Below are positions 1-6,320 of a stretch of 11,340 nt of DNA, piece by piece. Each line of letters begins with the position of its first letter. Position 1 is the stretch's first letter. This DNA is from Actinomycetes bacterium (GTDB taxonomy: Bacteria; Actinomycetota; Actinomycetes; Propionibacteriales; Propionibacteriaceae), in assembly GCA_023443125.1 (NCBI GenBank), contig JAEZVO010000039.1, forward strand, positions 1-11,340, read 5' to 3'. The translations under genes and the position numbers were made by a program. The notes under the pieces were generated by a model, which searched no databases, was not told where the DNA came from, and was given only the letters and a program-made list of their open reading frames with translations.

Positions 1-127
1 CAACGGCCGACTCGAGCACCTCCGCGGTATTGCCCTGGGCTTCCGGAACCTGACCCACTACATCGCCCGCAGTCTCCTCGAGGTCGGCGGATTCAAACCC
101 CGACTACACCCTCGATTGTGAAGAGCC
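1..127 (+). mobile_element. Right end of an ISL3-type insertion sequence
   Basis: The transposase stop codon (119-121) runs directly into AAGAGCC at 121-127. Read from the outside inwards this end is GGCTCTTCACAATCGAGG, beginning with GGCTCTT as many ISL3 terminal inverted repeats do. The element would therefore end at about 127, with the stop codon inside the inverted repeat. ISL3 elements usually make an 8-bp target duplication, which would be 128-135, but the left end is outside the window so neither the repeat partner nor the duplication can be confirmed. The insertion lies 22 bases past the stop of the lipoprotein gene and leaves it intact. Confidence 0.5.
2..121 (+). CDS. ISL3-family transposase, C-terminal 39 residues (5' part outside window)
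   Basis: Reading from base 2, 39 codons run to a TGA at 119-121. The peptide begins NGRLEHLRGIALGFRN and ends GGFKPRLHPRL, which I recognise as the C-terminal end of ISL3 (IS204/IS1001/IS1096/IS1165) transposases. In that family the NG-x-x-E segment near the end carries the last acidic residue of the DDE catalytic triad, here probably Glu5 of the fragment. The enzyme would cut and join the ends of its own insertion sequence. The rest of the gene lies left of the window, so whether the transposase is intact cannot be judged. The identification rests on a short but characteristic peptide recalled from the family; a transposase of a related DDE group is the main alternative. Confidence 0.75.
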   Translation, partial: NGRLEHLRGIALGFRNLTHYIARSLLEVGGFKPRLHPRL

Positions 128-149
128 TGTTAGCTGCATCCGGCCGGCA

Positions 150-1490
150 TTACTTCCACTTCGAGACATGCGTCGTGATGAAGTTGGGTTCCTCGAGCTG
201 ACCCCATGCGAGCCGTGTATCTGAGCACATGACGGACGAGTAAGCGTGTGGTGCTTTCATCGCGCTGAGAGTGCTCGTCGCAGTGTCAAAGATGAACACC
301 TTGTCTCCTTCACTACCCATGGACGTGGGGGTGAAGGCCACTTTCCCGGAGCACACAGCCAGCTCCCCGACTTCTGTGTCGAGTGGGATAGGGATGCGAG
401 CGATCGGTGCACCGTTTGCGCGAACGATGATGATGTCATCTTGGATGAGTGCAGCCACCACGTCTCCGCCGGACGCCAACTCGGACACGCCCACACCTTC
501 TTCGTCCTCTGCGTTGGCGGCGGAGTAACGAATCACGTTGGTGACGTGGCCGGATGTGTCAATGCGCACCACGCCTACCTCGTCAAAGTTTGCCTCGTTG
601 TGTGAATCAGGGGTGTTGTTCTCAAGCTGAACCGCGACGACGCCGCCATCGATAGGAGAGACGTAGTAGCCGGGAGCAAGCATCTCCTTGGGCTCTCCTC
701 CCGCTGGATCGGCTGCCAAGACCCGGACGCCGAATGTCCCATCTGGTCGCTGCGTGGCCGTCCACCACCACACCAACCCAGCCGAAAGCTTGGGAACCGG
801 ATCTCCCCCCAACAGCGGTACTTCGGATGCGCCGGAAGACAGCTGATCCTCCGCAGCCGCGACGAGTCGTGGCGTGCCACCAGCCAATCGTTGCGAGAAG
901 AGGCGCCAGTTAGATTGGCTCAAATCGGTAGAGCTCGTCTCCATCCATACAGCCCAGTCGTCGTTGATATCGCCAGCGTACGTTTGCCGAGCCAAGCCAT
1001 CACTGCGTATATGTGCTGTGCTGTCGAACAGCTTGGAGGATTGATTGTCGTAGAGAAGGCCGACCCGTCCGCTCTTCACTATCTCCTCAGAATTTCTGTT
1101 CTCGCTCGGATCAAAGCTCACTAACGCGGCATTGGACGCGAGGGCGAGCACGATGTGGTCGGGGTGCCCTTCGGGAGCCCGACCCAGTGTGACGACTTCC
1201 GACAACGTTATCGGGCTTGCAGACGACAGATCCACGGTGGGAAACGACATCGGCTCGCCATGTGCATCTTGGATGGCGAATTCTTTTTTGCCCTTCCTGC
1301 TGTTTCCAGTTGCTTCGGAAGAATCTCCTGAAGGGGTCGTACTCGCGGAAGGCGTTGTCTTCTCTAGCTCGGGGTTCGTTCGCGTGGGCTCATTGCTCTG
1401 GTTATTTGGGGTTGTGCACCCTGAAATTACTGCTCCCGTCAGTAGGAGAGCAGAAGCGATTCTGAAGAAATATTGCGTGCGCATCATCAT
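150..1490 (-). CDS. Putative secreted lipoprotein, possibly beta-propeller-like
   Basis: This 446-residue protein begins with a lipoprotein signal peptide: Arg4, a hydrophobic stretch at about 7-22 and the lipobox VISGC, so Cys25 would be lipidated and the protein held on the outer face of the membrane. A low-complexity linker rich in Asn, Thr, Ser, Pro and Glu (26-65) follows, as in many actinobacterial lipoproteins. The remaining 370 residues contain repeated short beta-strand-like segments (DDWAVWMETS, SAGLVWWWTA, GDVVAALIQDD, SGKVAFTP, DTRLAWGQLE), which suggests a WD40/TolB-like beta-propeller; this is inference from pattern only. No catalytic motif was seen. The gene starts at three ATG codons in a row, the first overlapping the TGA of the C39 peptidase gene by four bases (ATGA), so translation is probably coupled and the lipoprotein may anchor or partner that peptidase. 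The 3' end is unaffected by the neighbouring IS. Confidence 0.75.
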   Translation of the reverse strand: MMMRTQYFFRIASALLLTGAVISGCTTPNNQSNEPTRTNPELEKTTPSASTTPSGDSSEATGNSRKGKKEFAIQDAHGEPMSFPTVDLSSASPITLSEVVTLGRAPEGHPDHIVLALASNAALVSFDPSENRNSEEIVKSGRVGLLYDNQSSKLFDSTAHIRSDGLARQTYAGDINDDWAVWMETSSTDLSQSNWRLFSQRLAGGTPRLVAAAEDQLSSGASEVPLLGGDPVPKLSAGLVWWWTATQRPDGTFGVRVLAADPAGGEPKEMLAPGYYVSPIDGGVVAVQLENNTPDSHNEANFDEVGVVRIDTSGHVTNVIRYSAANAEDEEGVGVSELASGGDVVAALIQDDIIIVRANGAPIARIPIPLDTEVGELAVCSGKVAFTPTSMGSEGDKVFIFDTATSTLSAMKAPHAYSSVMCSDTRLAWGQLEEPNFITTHVSKWK

Positions 1491-2128
1491 GCAACTATCC
1501 CATTCGCATCGAGAAATTTGTAGAATGTGGTTGCCTGTGCGGCGAAAGACTTCGCGGATTTTTTGAAGATGGTCGGTGATGCGGGGTCATAAAAGTGAAG
1601 TATATTTCCATAATCATTGTACCCATACCCGACAATCCAATGCCCAATCTTTTTGTTTCTCGGATGGTTGTTATAGTGAGGTCCATTGGGTGCTTCATAC
1701 GTATCTAAGGCTATCGGCAGGTTGAGTCGTCCGATGTCGTGGAGAAAAGAACCTTTTAGGACGGCTAAGCTAGGGCTCTGGATATTCTGGTACTCTTTAG
1801 TTCCAATGAGTTTATTGAGCGTGGGAGCCATTAGCCTGCTTCTCCAATAGGTGGCTTTATTCGAATCGGTTCTAAGATGGCGGCTGGAAGCCAAGGTCTT
1901 TTGGCTGATCTTCTTTCCCTTGTAGTTGACAATCATAGATGCCGTTGCTGGCCCGCAGTAGTAGTAATTCATTTGGGTCTGATGAGTAACTGCGAGAGAC
2001 TTTCTTGGGGGTGACTGGATAATCCCGCCGCTCGAGGTGTGTTTTTTGCCTTTCGCGGTCATCCGGGATTTCTGGATTCTAGGGAATGCCTCGTTCTGGA
2101 TGACCCTGGCGAGTTCTGCGTCGATCAT
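1487..2128 (-). CDS. C39-like (papain-fold) cysteine peptidase, catalytic part of a frameshifted gene
   Basis: The frame encodes a Peptidase_C39_2-like domain. QMNYYYCGPA gives the nucleophile Cys58, with a possible oxyanion-hole Gln50 or Gln52 before it. GHWIVGYGYND supplies His163, and FYDPAS supplies Asp181, the usual Cys-His-Asp set of the family. Such peptidases cut peptide bonds outside the cell or in leader peptides; the substrate here is unknown. The ATG at 2128 has no clear Shine-Dalgarno and begins in the middle of coding-like sequence: the same frame stays open upstream to 2344 and reads sensibly (ARIPQSPETLRHIQASLDEL). The true 5' end is therefore most likely the signal-peptide frame at 2448, joined by a one-base shift at the G7 run 2316-2322. 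The joined product would be 320 residues with Cys165, His270 and Asp288. Base composition is low (133 G+C of 300 at 1561-1860), suggesting transfer. The lipoprotein gene follows with an ATGA overlap. Confidence 0.75.
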   Translation of the reverse strand: MIDAELARVIQNEAFPRIQKSRMTAKGKKHTSSGGIIQSPPRKSLAVTHQTQMNYYYCGPATASMIVNYKGKKISQKTLASSRHLRTDSNKATYWRSRLMAPTLNKLIGTKEYQNIQSPSLAVLKGSFLHDIGRLNLPIALDTYEAPNGPHYNNHPRNKKIGHWIVGYGYNDYGNILHFYDPASPTIFKKSAKSFAAQATTFYKFLDANGIVA

Positions 2129-2448
2129 TGATCGTTCATTTTGTGAGAGGGTGGGGACTCGGCTGAGTTCATCCAGGGATGCTTGGATGTGGCGCAGTGT
2201 TTCTGGGCTCTGGGGAATGCGTGCATCGGGTGGAGTGAAGTCGACGCTGTTCTCGTCGCGGTGGCTGTCGACGTTGGGAAGTGCTGTATTGGGGGCTGGT
2301 CCCTGAGAAGCAGGAGGGGGGGAGGGGCCAGTGGCTCGGTAACGTCACCGTAGGCCGGAGTCGTGGATAGAGCAGCCAAACTGGTCAGCAAAAGTAGCGT
2401 CTGGGCGAGTCGAAAGTGTGAGGGCAGAGCTCGGTAGCGTTGCAACAT
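2125..2448 (-). CDS. Signal-peptide 5' part of the frameshifted C39 peptidase gene
   Basis: From an ATG at 2448 with a good ribosome site (AAGGAA at 2454-2459, spacing about five bases), the first 34 residues form a Sec signal peptide: basic start MLQRYR, hydrophobic core around LLLLTSLAAL and a cleavage site at or near AYG-D. After residue 42 (APPP) this frame becomes an implausible string rich in Leu, Thr, His and Pro and stops at 2125. From the same point the -1 frame gives convincing protein that runs into the C39 domain. I therefore read codons 1 to about 43 as the genuine start of the peptidase, and the 107-residue product as the result of a one-base deficit in the C7 (minus strand) run. 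The ATGA at its end would then be chance. If the sequence is right, the cell makes a short secreted peptide unless slippage restores the frame. Confidence 0.6.
   Translation of the reverse strand: MLQRYRALPSHFRLAQTLLLLTSLAALSTTPAYGDVTEPLAPPPLLLLRDQPPIQHFPTSTATATRTASTSLHPMHAFPRAQKHCATSKHPWMNSAESPPSHKMNDQ
2316..2322. repeat. Run of seven G at the frameshift point of the C39 gene
   Basis: Seven G on the plus strand (C7 in the coding strand) are followed by A and a further GGGG at 2324-2327. The signal-peptide frame reads across it as CCC CCC CTC; one extra C, or a -1 ribosomal slip, joins it to the C39 frame. Length change in such a tract is a known cause of phase variation, and also a common site of sequencing error. 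Confidence 0.6.
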
Positions 2449-2491
2449 GAGTGTTCCTTACGTCAGCGTCATCGATGAACCTTCTTCATGC

Positions 2492-2497
2492 AGTATA
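2492..2497 (-). promoter_or_regulatory. Probable -10 element of the C39-lipoprotein unit
   Basis: TATACT on the minus strand lies 43 bases before the ATG at 2448, in the 107-base gap between this unit and the transporter gene. TTGAGA occurs upstream but at only 14 bases, and no standard -35 lies at 17, so only the -10 is supported. No hairpin terminator for the transporter gene was seen in this gap. Confidence 0.35.
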
Positions 2498-2555
2498 GGA
2501 CTTCTCCAGAATCTCAATGTGGCTGGCTGGAGTTAGGATTGTTGTGGGAGCGTTG

Positions 2556-3533
2556 CTACATTCCCTTGGCTGGCCCGTCTTCCGAAGTGTGAGCGGCAAG
2601 CCGCGCGGCGATGATGCTGGACGTGATGATCTGCGCCTGGTGGTAGATCATGAGTGGCACGACGAGCATGCCCACGATGGATGCGGGGAACAATACGGAG
2701 GCAATCGGTACACCGGTCACGAGTGACTTCTTTGTGCCACAGAACATGACGGCGATCTGATCCTCGTGGGGGAACCCCAGCCAGCCGGCGACGTGCCACG
2801 TCAACCACAGCATCAGTGCCAGCAGGGGGAGCGTGAACGCCAACGTCACGAGCAAGTCAGACCAGCTGAGCCGGCGCCACATGCCACTGGCGAACATCTC
2901 AGAAAACGCGCCGTAGACGATGAGCACGATCACCGCTTGGTCGAGAAGCTTCAGACGGTCTTTGTCGCGTGCCATGAACGTAGCCGTGAAGACGCGGGAG
3001 AGCTGGCCCAAGAAGAACGGCAGCAGCAGCTGGACGAACACGTCGAGGGCAATCTGCCACGACAGCCCACCGCTGGCTGATGGGAAGAGCAGCATCACCA
3101 GCGCGGGCGTGAGCACCACACCCAGCACGTTCGACGCCGTCGCCGACATCATGGCCGCCGGCACGTTGCCGCCGGCCAGCGAGGTCATGTTGATCGACGA
3201 CTGTACCGTCGACGGCGCCAGGCACAGGAACACGAGCCCGATCCGAACGGGGTCGGACACGAAACCATCGGGCATGAGCAGCATCGGGGCGCCGAGCAGG
3301 GGGAACAGCACGAACGTGAACGCCAAAATGGTGACGTGGAGGCGCCAGTGTTTGATGCCCGCCACCGTTTCGGCGGTGCTGAGGCGCGCGCCGTAGCCGA
3401 AGAACAGCACGAACACGGCCACCTTGGTGGCGAAGTTGTAGATCTCCGCTGGCCGCCCGGAGATGGGTACGACGATCGACAGCGCCAGCGCGCCAAGGAT
3501 GACGAGCGTCATCCGGTCGATCTTGAACTTCAC
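2556..3533 (-). CDS. Bile acid:sodium symporter family (SLC10A7/YfeH-like) membrane transporter
   Basis: This 325-residue membrane protein has about ten hydrophobic segments, roughly at 8-24, 33-50, 65-83, 96-111, 126-150, 160-180, 197-215, 226-250, 258-283 and 285-311. Two conserved stretches mark it as the SLC10A7/YfeH branch (PF13593) of the bile acid:sodium symporter superfamily: APSTVQSSINMTSLAGGN followed by ATASNVLGVVLTP (about 106-143), and MFCGTKKSLVTGVPIASVLF (263-282). Its length matches the family. Members are thought to use a cation gradient to move organic anions; the substrate cannot be told from sequence. The start is GTG at 3533, 12 bases after the def stop codon, with no clear Shine-Dalgarno; an ATG seven codons later is an alternative. 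The tight spacing behind def on the same strand suggests co-transcription and perhaps reinitiation. Confidence 0.88.
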   Translation of the reverse strand: MKFKIDRMTLVILGALALSIVVPISGRPAEIYNFATKVAVFVLFFGYGARLSTAETVAGIKHWRLHVTILAFTFVLFPLLGAPMLLMPDGFVSDPVRIGLVFLCLAPSTVQSSINMTSLAGGNVPAAMMSATASNVLGVVLTPALVMLLFPSASGGLSWQIALDVFVQLLLPFFLGQLSRVFTATFMARDKDRLKLLDQAVIVLIVYGAFSEMFASGMWRRLSWSDLLVTLAFTLPLLALMLWLTWHVAGWLGFPHEDQIAVMFCGTKKSLVTGVPIASVLFPASIVGMLVVPLMIYHQAQIITSSIIAARLAAHTSEDGPAKGM

Positions 3534-3545
3534 CGGGGATCGAGG

Positions 3546-4160
3546 TTATTCGGCGGCGTCTTCGTCGGCCATGCCGGGGGGCACGGCTGCAGTGAGCTTC
3601 GGGCTCACCGGCCAGTCGGCGGGGTAGCGCCAGTCGAGCTCGGCCACCTCTTTATCGAGCTTGCGACGCGCGCGCGACGAGATGCGATCGCCGTAGACGG
3701 TGCCATTGAGGTGATCGGTCTCGTGCTGCAGGCAGCGAGCAAGCAGCCCGGTGCCTACGACCTCAACGTCGTTGCCCGACGCATCCTGGCCGCGGCAGAT
3801 GGCGTAGTCCGGGCGGGATACCGTCGCGTATCCACCCGGGTACGAGAGGCAGCCCTCCTCTGATGAATCCAGCACGCGCTCCTTCCCATCGGGCAGGGTG
3901 ACCACCGGGTTACACACCACCCCACGCTGGATGTTCATGTCCGCATCCGGGCACTCGTAGACGAACACCGAGAGGTCGAGGCCCACCTGCGTTGCGGCCA
4001 GACCGACGCCTTCGGCAGCGACCATCGTGGCGAACATGTCCCTCACCAGCTGCTGGAGCTCCTCATCAAACTGCTCCACAGGGCGCGTTTGTTGATGCAT
4101 CACGGGCGTGCCCCAGCGGGTGATGGGGAGCACGGTGCCACCGGTGGTGAGGTCCGTCAT
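3546..4160 (-). CDS. def: Peptide deformylase
   Basis: This metal-dependent enzyme removes the formyl group from the N-terminal methionine of new proteins at the ribosome exit. All three signature motifs are present: GVGLAATQVG (51-60, with Gln58), EGCLS (102-106, with the metal ligand Cys104) and HETDH (146-150, with ligands His146 and His150 and catalytic Glu147). The 204 residues, with a short acidic Pro-containing tail (194-204), fit the actinobacterial enzymes. I chose the ATG at 4160 because AAGGA lies seven bases upstream and conserved sequence (TVLPITRWGTPVM) begins soon after. The frame stays open to 4358, but that extension runs antisense through the start of xerC and is not protein-like. 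The gene is divergent from xerC with 66 bases between the starts. Confidence 0.95.
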   Translation of the reverse strand: MTDLTTGGTVLPITRWGTPVMHQQTRPVEQFDEELQQLVRDMFATMVAAEGVGLAATQVGLDLSVFVYECPDADMNIQRGVVCNPVVTLPDGKERVLDSSEEGCLSYPGGYATVSRPDYAICRGQDASGNDVEVVGTGLLARCLQHETDHLNGTVYGDRISSRARRKLDKEVAELDWRYPADWPVSPKLTAAVPPGMADEDAAE

Positions 4161-4194
4161 TGTCAATCCTTGCCTTCGACGTTTTGCTCCGCCC

Positions 4195-4200
4195 ATTATG
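4195..4200 (-). promoter_or_regulatory. Possible -10 element for def
   Basis: CATAAT on the minus strand, one mismatch from TATAAT, lies 34 bases before the def ATG, giving a leader of about 28 bases that includes the AAGGA ribosome site. The hexamer 17 bases further upstream (TTCGAG) is a poor -35, so this is tentative. Confidence 0.3.
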
Positions 4201-4213
4201 CCGTCTCCCGACG

Positions 4214-4219
4214 TAGTCT
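4214..4219 (+). promoter_or_regulatory. Probable -10 element for a leaderless xerC transcript
   Basis: TAGTCT fits the actinobacterial TANNNT -10 pattern. Only seven bases separate it from the xerC ATG, so transcription would start at or next to the A of the start codon. No Shine-Dalgarno precedes that ATG, as expected for a leaderless mRNA. Confidence 0.4.
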
Positions 4220-4226
4220 CGAACCC

Positions 4227-5120
4227 ATGGCCGCATGGGAAGCCCTGATCGAGGAGTACAGCGAACACCTCGCTACCGACCGTGGGCTCTCGCCGCACAC
4301 CGTACGGGCCTATGGCGCTGACCTCCGCCTGCTCGCAGCCCACACCGACGATCCGCACGCCGTCACGTTGACCACGCTCAGAACCTGGTTGGCTGACATG
4401 GCCGACGACGGCACAGCCGCCTCGTCGATCCAGCGTCGTGTGGCGTGCGTCCGCGGCTTCTTCGCCTGGGCGGCTAGAGAAGGATTCATCGACGCCGACC
4501 CTGCGCTCAGGCTGGTGGCGCCGAAGCGCTCACGTCGGCTGCCGAAGGTGCTGTCGCACGGGGAAATCGACGACGTCATGGCGAGCGCTACCACGCGCCT
4601 GGAGGAAAGCGACGACCCACTCGCCGCCCGCGACCGAGCCATCGTCGAACTGCTGTACTCGAGTGGCCTGCGCATCTCGGAACTCACCAGCATCAAGATT
4701 CGCGACGTGGACGCCGAGCACCGCACGGTGCGCGTGATGGGCAAGGGCGCCAAGGAACGCTCAGTGCCGATGGGAGCTCCGGCCGCCAGCGCCGTCGCAA
4801 CATGGCTGGAACGTCGCGACGAGGTGGCGACCCCGCGAAGCCCCGACACGCTCTTTCTCGGCGCACGCGGGGGAGCGCTCGACCCGCGGGTAGCCAGACG
4901 CGTCGTGCACCAAGCGACGGCCGCCGCCGGCCCAGGCGCAGAGATTGGCCCTCACGGGCTGCGGCACGCCATGGCGACGCACCTGCTCGACGGAGGCGCC
5001 GACCTGCGCAGCGTGCAAGAGATGTTGGGGCACGCGTCGGTGGCGACCACGCAGATCTACACCCACGTCACCTCCGAACGCCTCCGCGAGGCGTATCGTC
5101 AGGCCCACCCGCGCGCCTGA
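4227..5120 (+). CDS. xerC: Tyrosine recombinase XerC
   Basis: The 297-residue protein is a site-specific recombinase that, with XerD, resolves chromosome dimers at dif near the replication terminus. The N-terminal SAM-like DNA-binding domain (about 3-90) contains DRGLSPHTVRAY. The catalytic domain carries the full active site: Arg149 (SSGLRISEL), Lys173 (MGKGAKERSVP), His243 and Arg246 (HGLRHAMATHLL), His269 (LGHASVATTQ) and the nucleophile Tyr278 (IYTHV). Length and motifs are standard. I took the ATG at 4227 (MAAWEALIEEY) because family similarity begins there and a -10-like TAGTCT lies seven bases before it, pointing to leaderless translation. An in-frame opening from 4089 exists but overlaps def on the other strand and is not protein-like. 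Together with the following M23 and rpsB genes this is the usual actinobacterial neighbourhood of xerC. Confidence 0.95.
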   Translation: MAAWEALIEEYSEHLATDRGLSPHTVRAYGADLRLLAAHTDDPHAVTLTTLRTWLADMADDGTAASSIQRRVACVRGFFAWAAREGFIDADPALRLVAPKRSRRLPKVLSHGEIDDVMASATTRLEESDDPLAARDRAIVELLYSSGLRISELTSIKIRDVDAEHRTVRVMGKGAKERSVPMGAPAASAVATWLERRDEVATPRSPDTLFLGARGGALDPRVARRVVHQATAAAGPGAEIGPHGLRHAMATHLLDGGADLRSVQEMLGHASVATTQIYTHVTSERLREAYRQAHPRA

Positions 5121-5134
5121 CCAGCCGCGCCAGC

Positions 5135-6037
5135 TCACCGCAATAACGTCAGCGGATCGACGAGCGCCCCACCCTTCCACGCCATCCAGTGCAGATGGCA
5201 CCCGGTCGAGTACCCGGTGGTGCCCACCACACCTACCTGTGCGCCCACGTCGAGGTGCTGGCCGACCTGCACATCGAAACGCGGCAGGTGGGCATAGGCC
5301 GTGACGAGACCGTTGTCGTGGCGCACGTGGACTCGCAGCCCGTATCCCCTGCTGGTGTCGCGTTTGATGACCTCGCCCGCCCAAGGCACATGAATGGGCG
5401 TGCCACATGCAGCGCCGAAATCGACCCCGTCGTGCAATTTGTAGATGCCTGTGACCGGGTGCACGCGCATGCCGAATTTCGACGTGACCGGCCCCCGCAC
5501 AGGCGCCTGCCCAGGCGCGACCGGCCCGACACCCACCGTCGCGGCGGGCAGCGCTGCCGGCACCACGGGTATCGTGCCCATGGGTGCCAGCCGTACTCGA
5601 CGAAGCGTGAGGTAGGGGAGCGGGTCGTGGTAGTCGGTGCCATCGGTGAGCCCCCAATGCAGGCAGGCGGGCGTGCAGTGCCCAGGCTGCAACGTGCCGA
5701 TCTCCTGGCCCGACGTCACCACCTCGCCCTTGCGTACGCTGCCTGTGACCGGCGTGTACGTGGTGCGCAGTCCGTTGCCGTGATCGATGGACACCGACGG
5801 GCGCCCCGCCACGACGCCGGCGAAGTGCACGCGTCCTTGCGCGGCGGCGCGCACGGGCGTGCCCGGTTTGGACATGATGTCGACGCCGCGGTGGCCAGGG
5901 CCGTACCGGTGGGCAGGTGCGTTAAAACCCCGCACGACAGGTCCGTCGACGGGCATCGTGAGCTCGAGGCCCGAGGCATGGGCTGGGGCAGCGCTCCACA
6001 CCACGAGCAAGAGGGTGATGAGCAGTAGTTTCTTCAT
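5135..6037 (-). CDS. Secreted protein with two tandem M23 (LytM) domains
   Basis: The 300-residue protein has a Sec signal peptide (MKKLLLITLLLVVWSAAPAHA, 1-21, cleavage near AHA-S). Domain one (about 30-145) has HRGVDI (His49, Asp53) and CLHWG (His127), the three zinc ligands. The two catalytic histidines are absent: TTYTPV replaces the YxH motif and Cys125 replaces the first His of HxH. Domain two (about 180-298) has the complete set: HDGVDF (His202, Asp206), YAHL (His250) and HLHW (His281, His283). M23 enzymes cut peptide cross-links in peptidoglycan, so domain two is probably an active endopeptidase and domain one a zinc-binding or regulatory copy. An Ala/Pro/Val-rich linker (151-180) joins them. 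Its stop lies 14 bases from the xerC stop (convergent). AAAGGG sits only one base before the ATG, too close for a normal ribosome site, but no other start gives a signal peptide. Confidence 0.9.
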   Translation of the reverse strand: MKKLLLITLLLVVWSAAPAHASGLELTMPVDGPVVRGFNAPAHRYGPGHRGVDIMSKPGTPVRAAAQGRVHFAGVVAGRPSVSIDHGNGLRTTYTPVTGSVRKGEVVTSGQEIGTLQPGHCTPACLHWGLTDGTDYHDPLPYLTLRRVRLAPMGTIPVVPAALPAATVGVGPVAPGQAPVRGPVTSKFGMRVHPVTGIYKLHDGVDFGAACGTPIHVPWAGEVIKRDTSRGYGLRVHVRHDNGLVTAYAHLPRFDVQVGQHLDVGAQVGVVGTTGYSTGCHLHWMAWKGGALVDPLTLLR

Positions 6038-6088
6038 ACCCTTTGTTATGGCAGCGACACGCCCGAAACTTGCACGCGATTCGAAATC

Positions 6089-6097
6089 TGTGGATAA
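6089..6097 (-). promoter_or_regulatory. Single DnaA-box-like site
   Basis: TTATCCACA on the minus strand matches the DnaA-box consensus exactly. It lies 52 bases upstream of the M23 gene start, in a 283-base gap. It is alone, with no clustered boxes or AT-rich region, so it is not an origin; it may be a stray match or a DnaA-controlled promoter. Confidence 0.3.
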
Positions 6098-6213
6098 CTC
6101 CTGGGCGCCATTGGGTGCGCCACTGGGAGGAGACCAACCCGCTAGTCACGCGCGTTGGCCTTCGGTGTCGAAATCAGTAGCTGCTCAGCAACGCCAATGG
6201 GTATTGGGTGAGT

Positions 6214-6243
6214 GTGAAAATACTCAAGGTTTTGGGTTATAGT
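6214..6243 (+). promoter_or_regulatory. Probable promoter of the LPRTG surface-protein gene
   Basis: GTGAAA (6214-6219) and TATAGT (6238-6243) are 18 bases apart and resemble a SigA-type -35 and -10. Transcription would start near 6250, giving a leader of about 70 bases. The remainder of the 6038-6320 gap holds the single DnaA-like site and no recognisable gene. Confidence 0.45.
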
Positions 6244-6320
6244 TCGTTGCGTTCCTGCTGTAACGACAAGGTGGCGACAGCCACGCTCCTTTGACCAGAC
6301 CCAAGCTCAATGAAGACATC

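Noticed and set aside
4161..4358. N-terminal extension of deformylase to 4358
   Set aside because: It runs antisense through the first codons of xerC, lacks deformylase similarity, and the ATG at 4160 has a good ribosome site.
5078..5094. Seven-base-pair hairpin near the end of xerC as a terminator
   Set aside because: It lies inside conserved coding sequence and has no T run on either strand, so it is probably a by-product of codon choice.
5189..6028. Plus-strand frame of 279 codons opposite the M23 gene
   Set aside because: It is rich in Arg and His, has no domain or signal peptide, and is explained as the reverse of the well-supported M23 protein.
6125..6165. CCAAC/GTTGG inverted repeat as an operator between the M23 and surface-protein genes
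   Set aside because: Five-base arms with a long irregular spacer are expected by chance and do not coincide with a promoter element.
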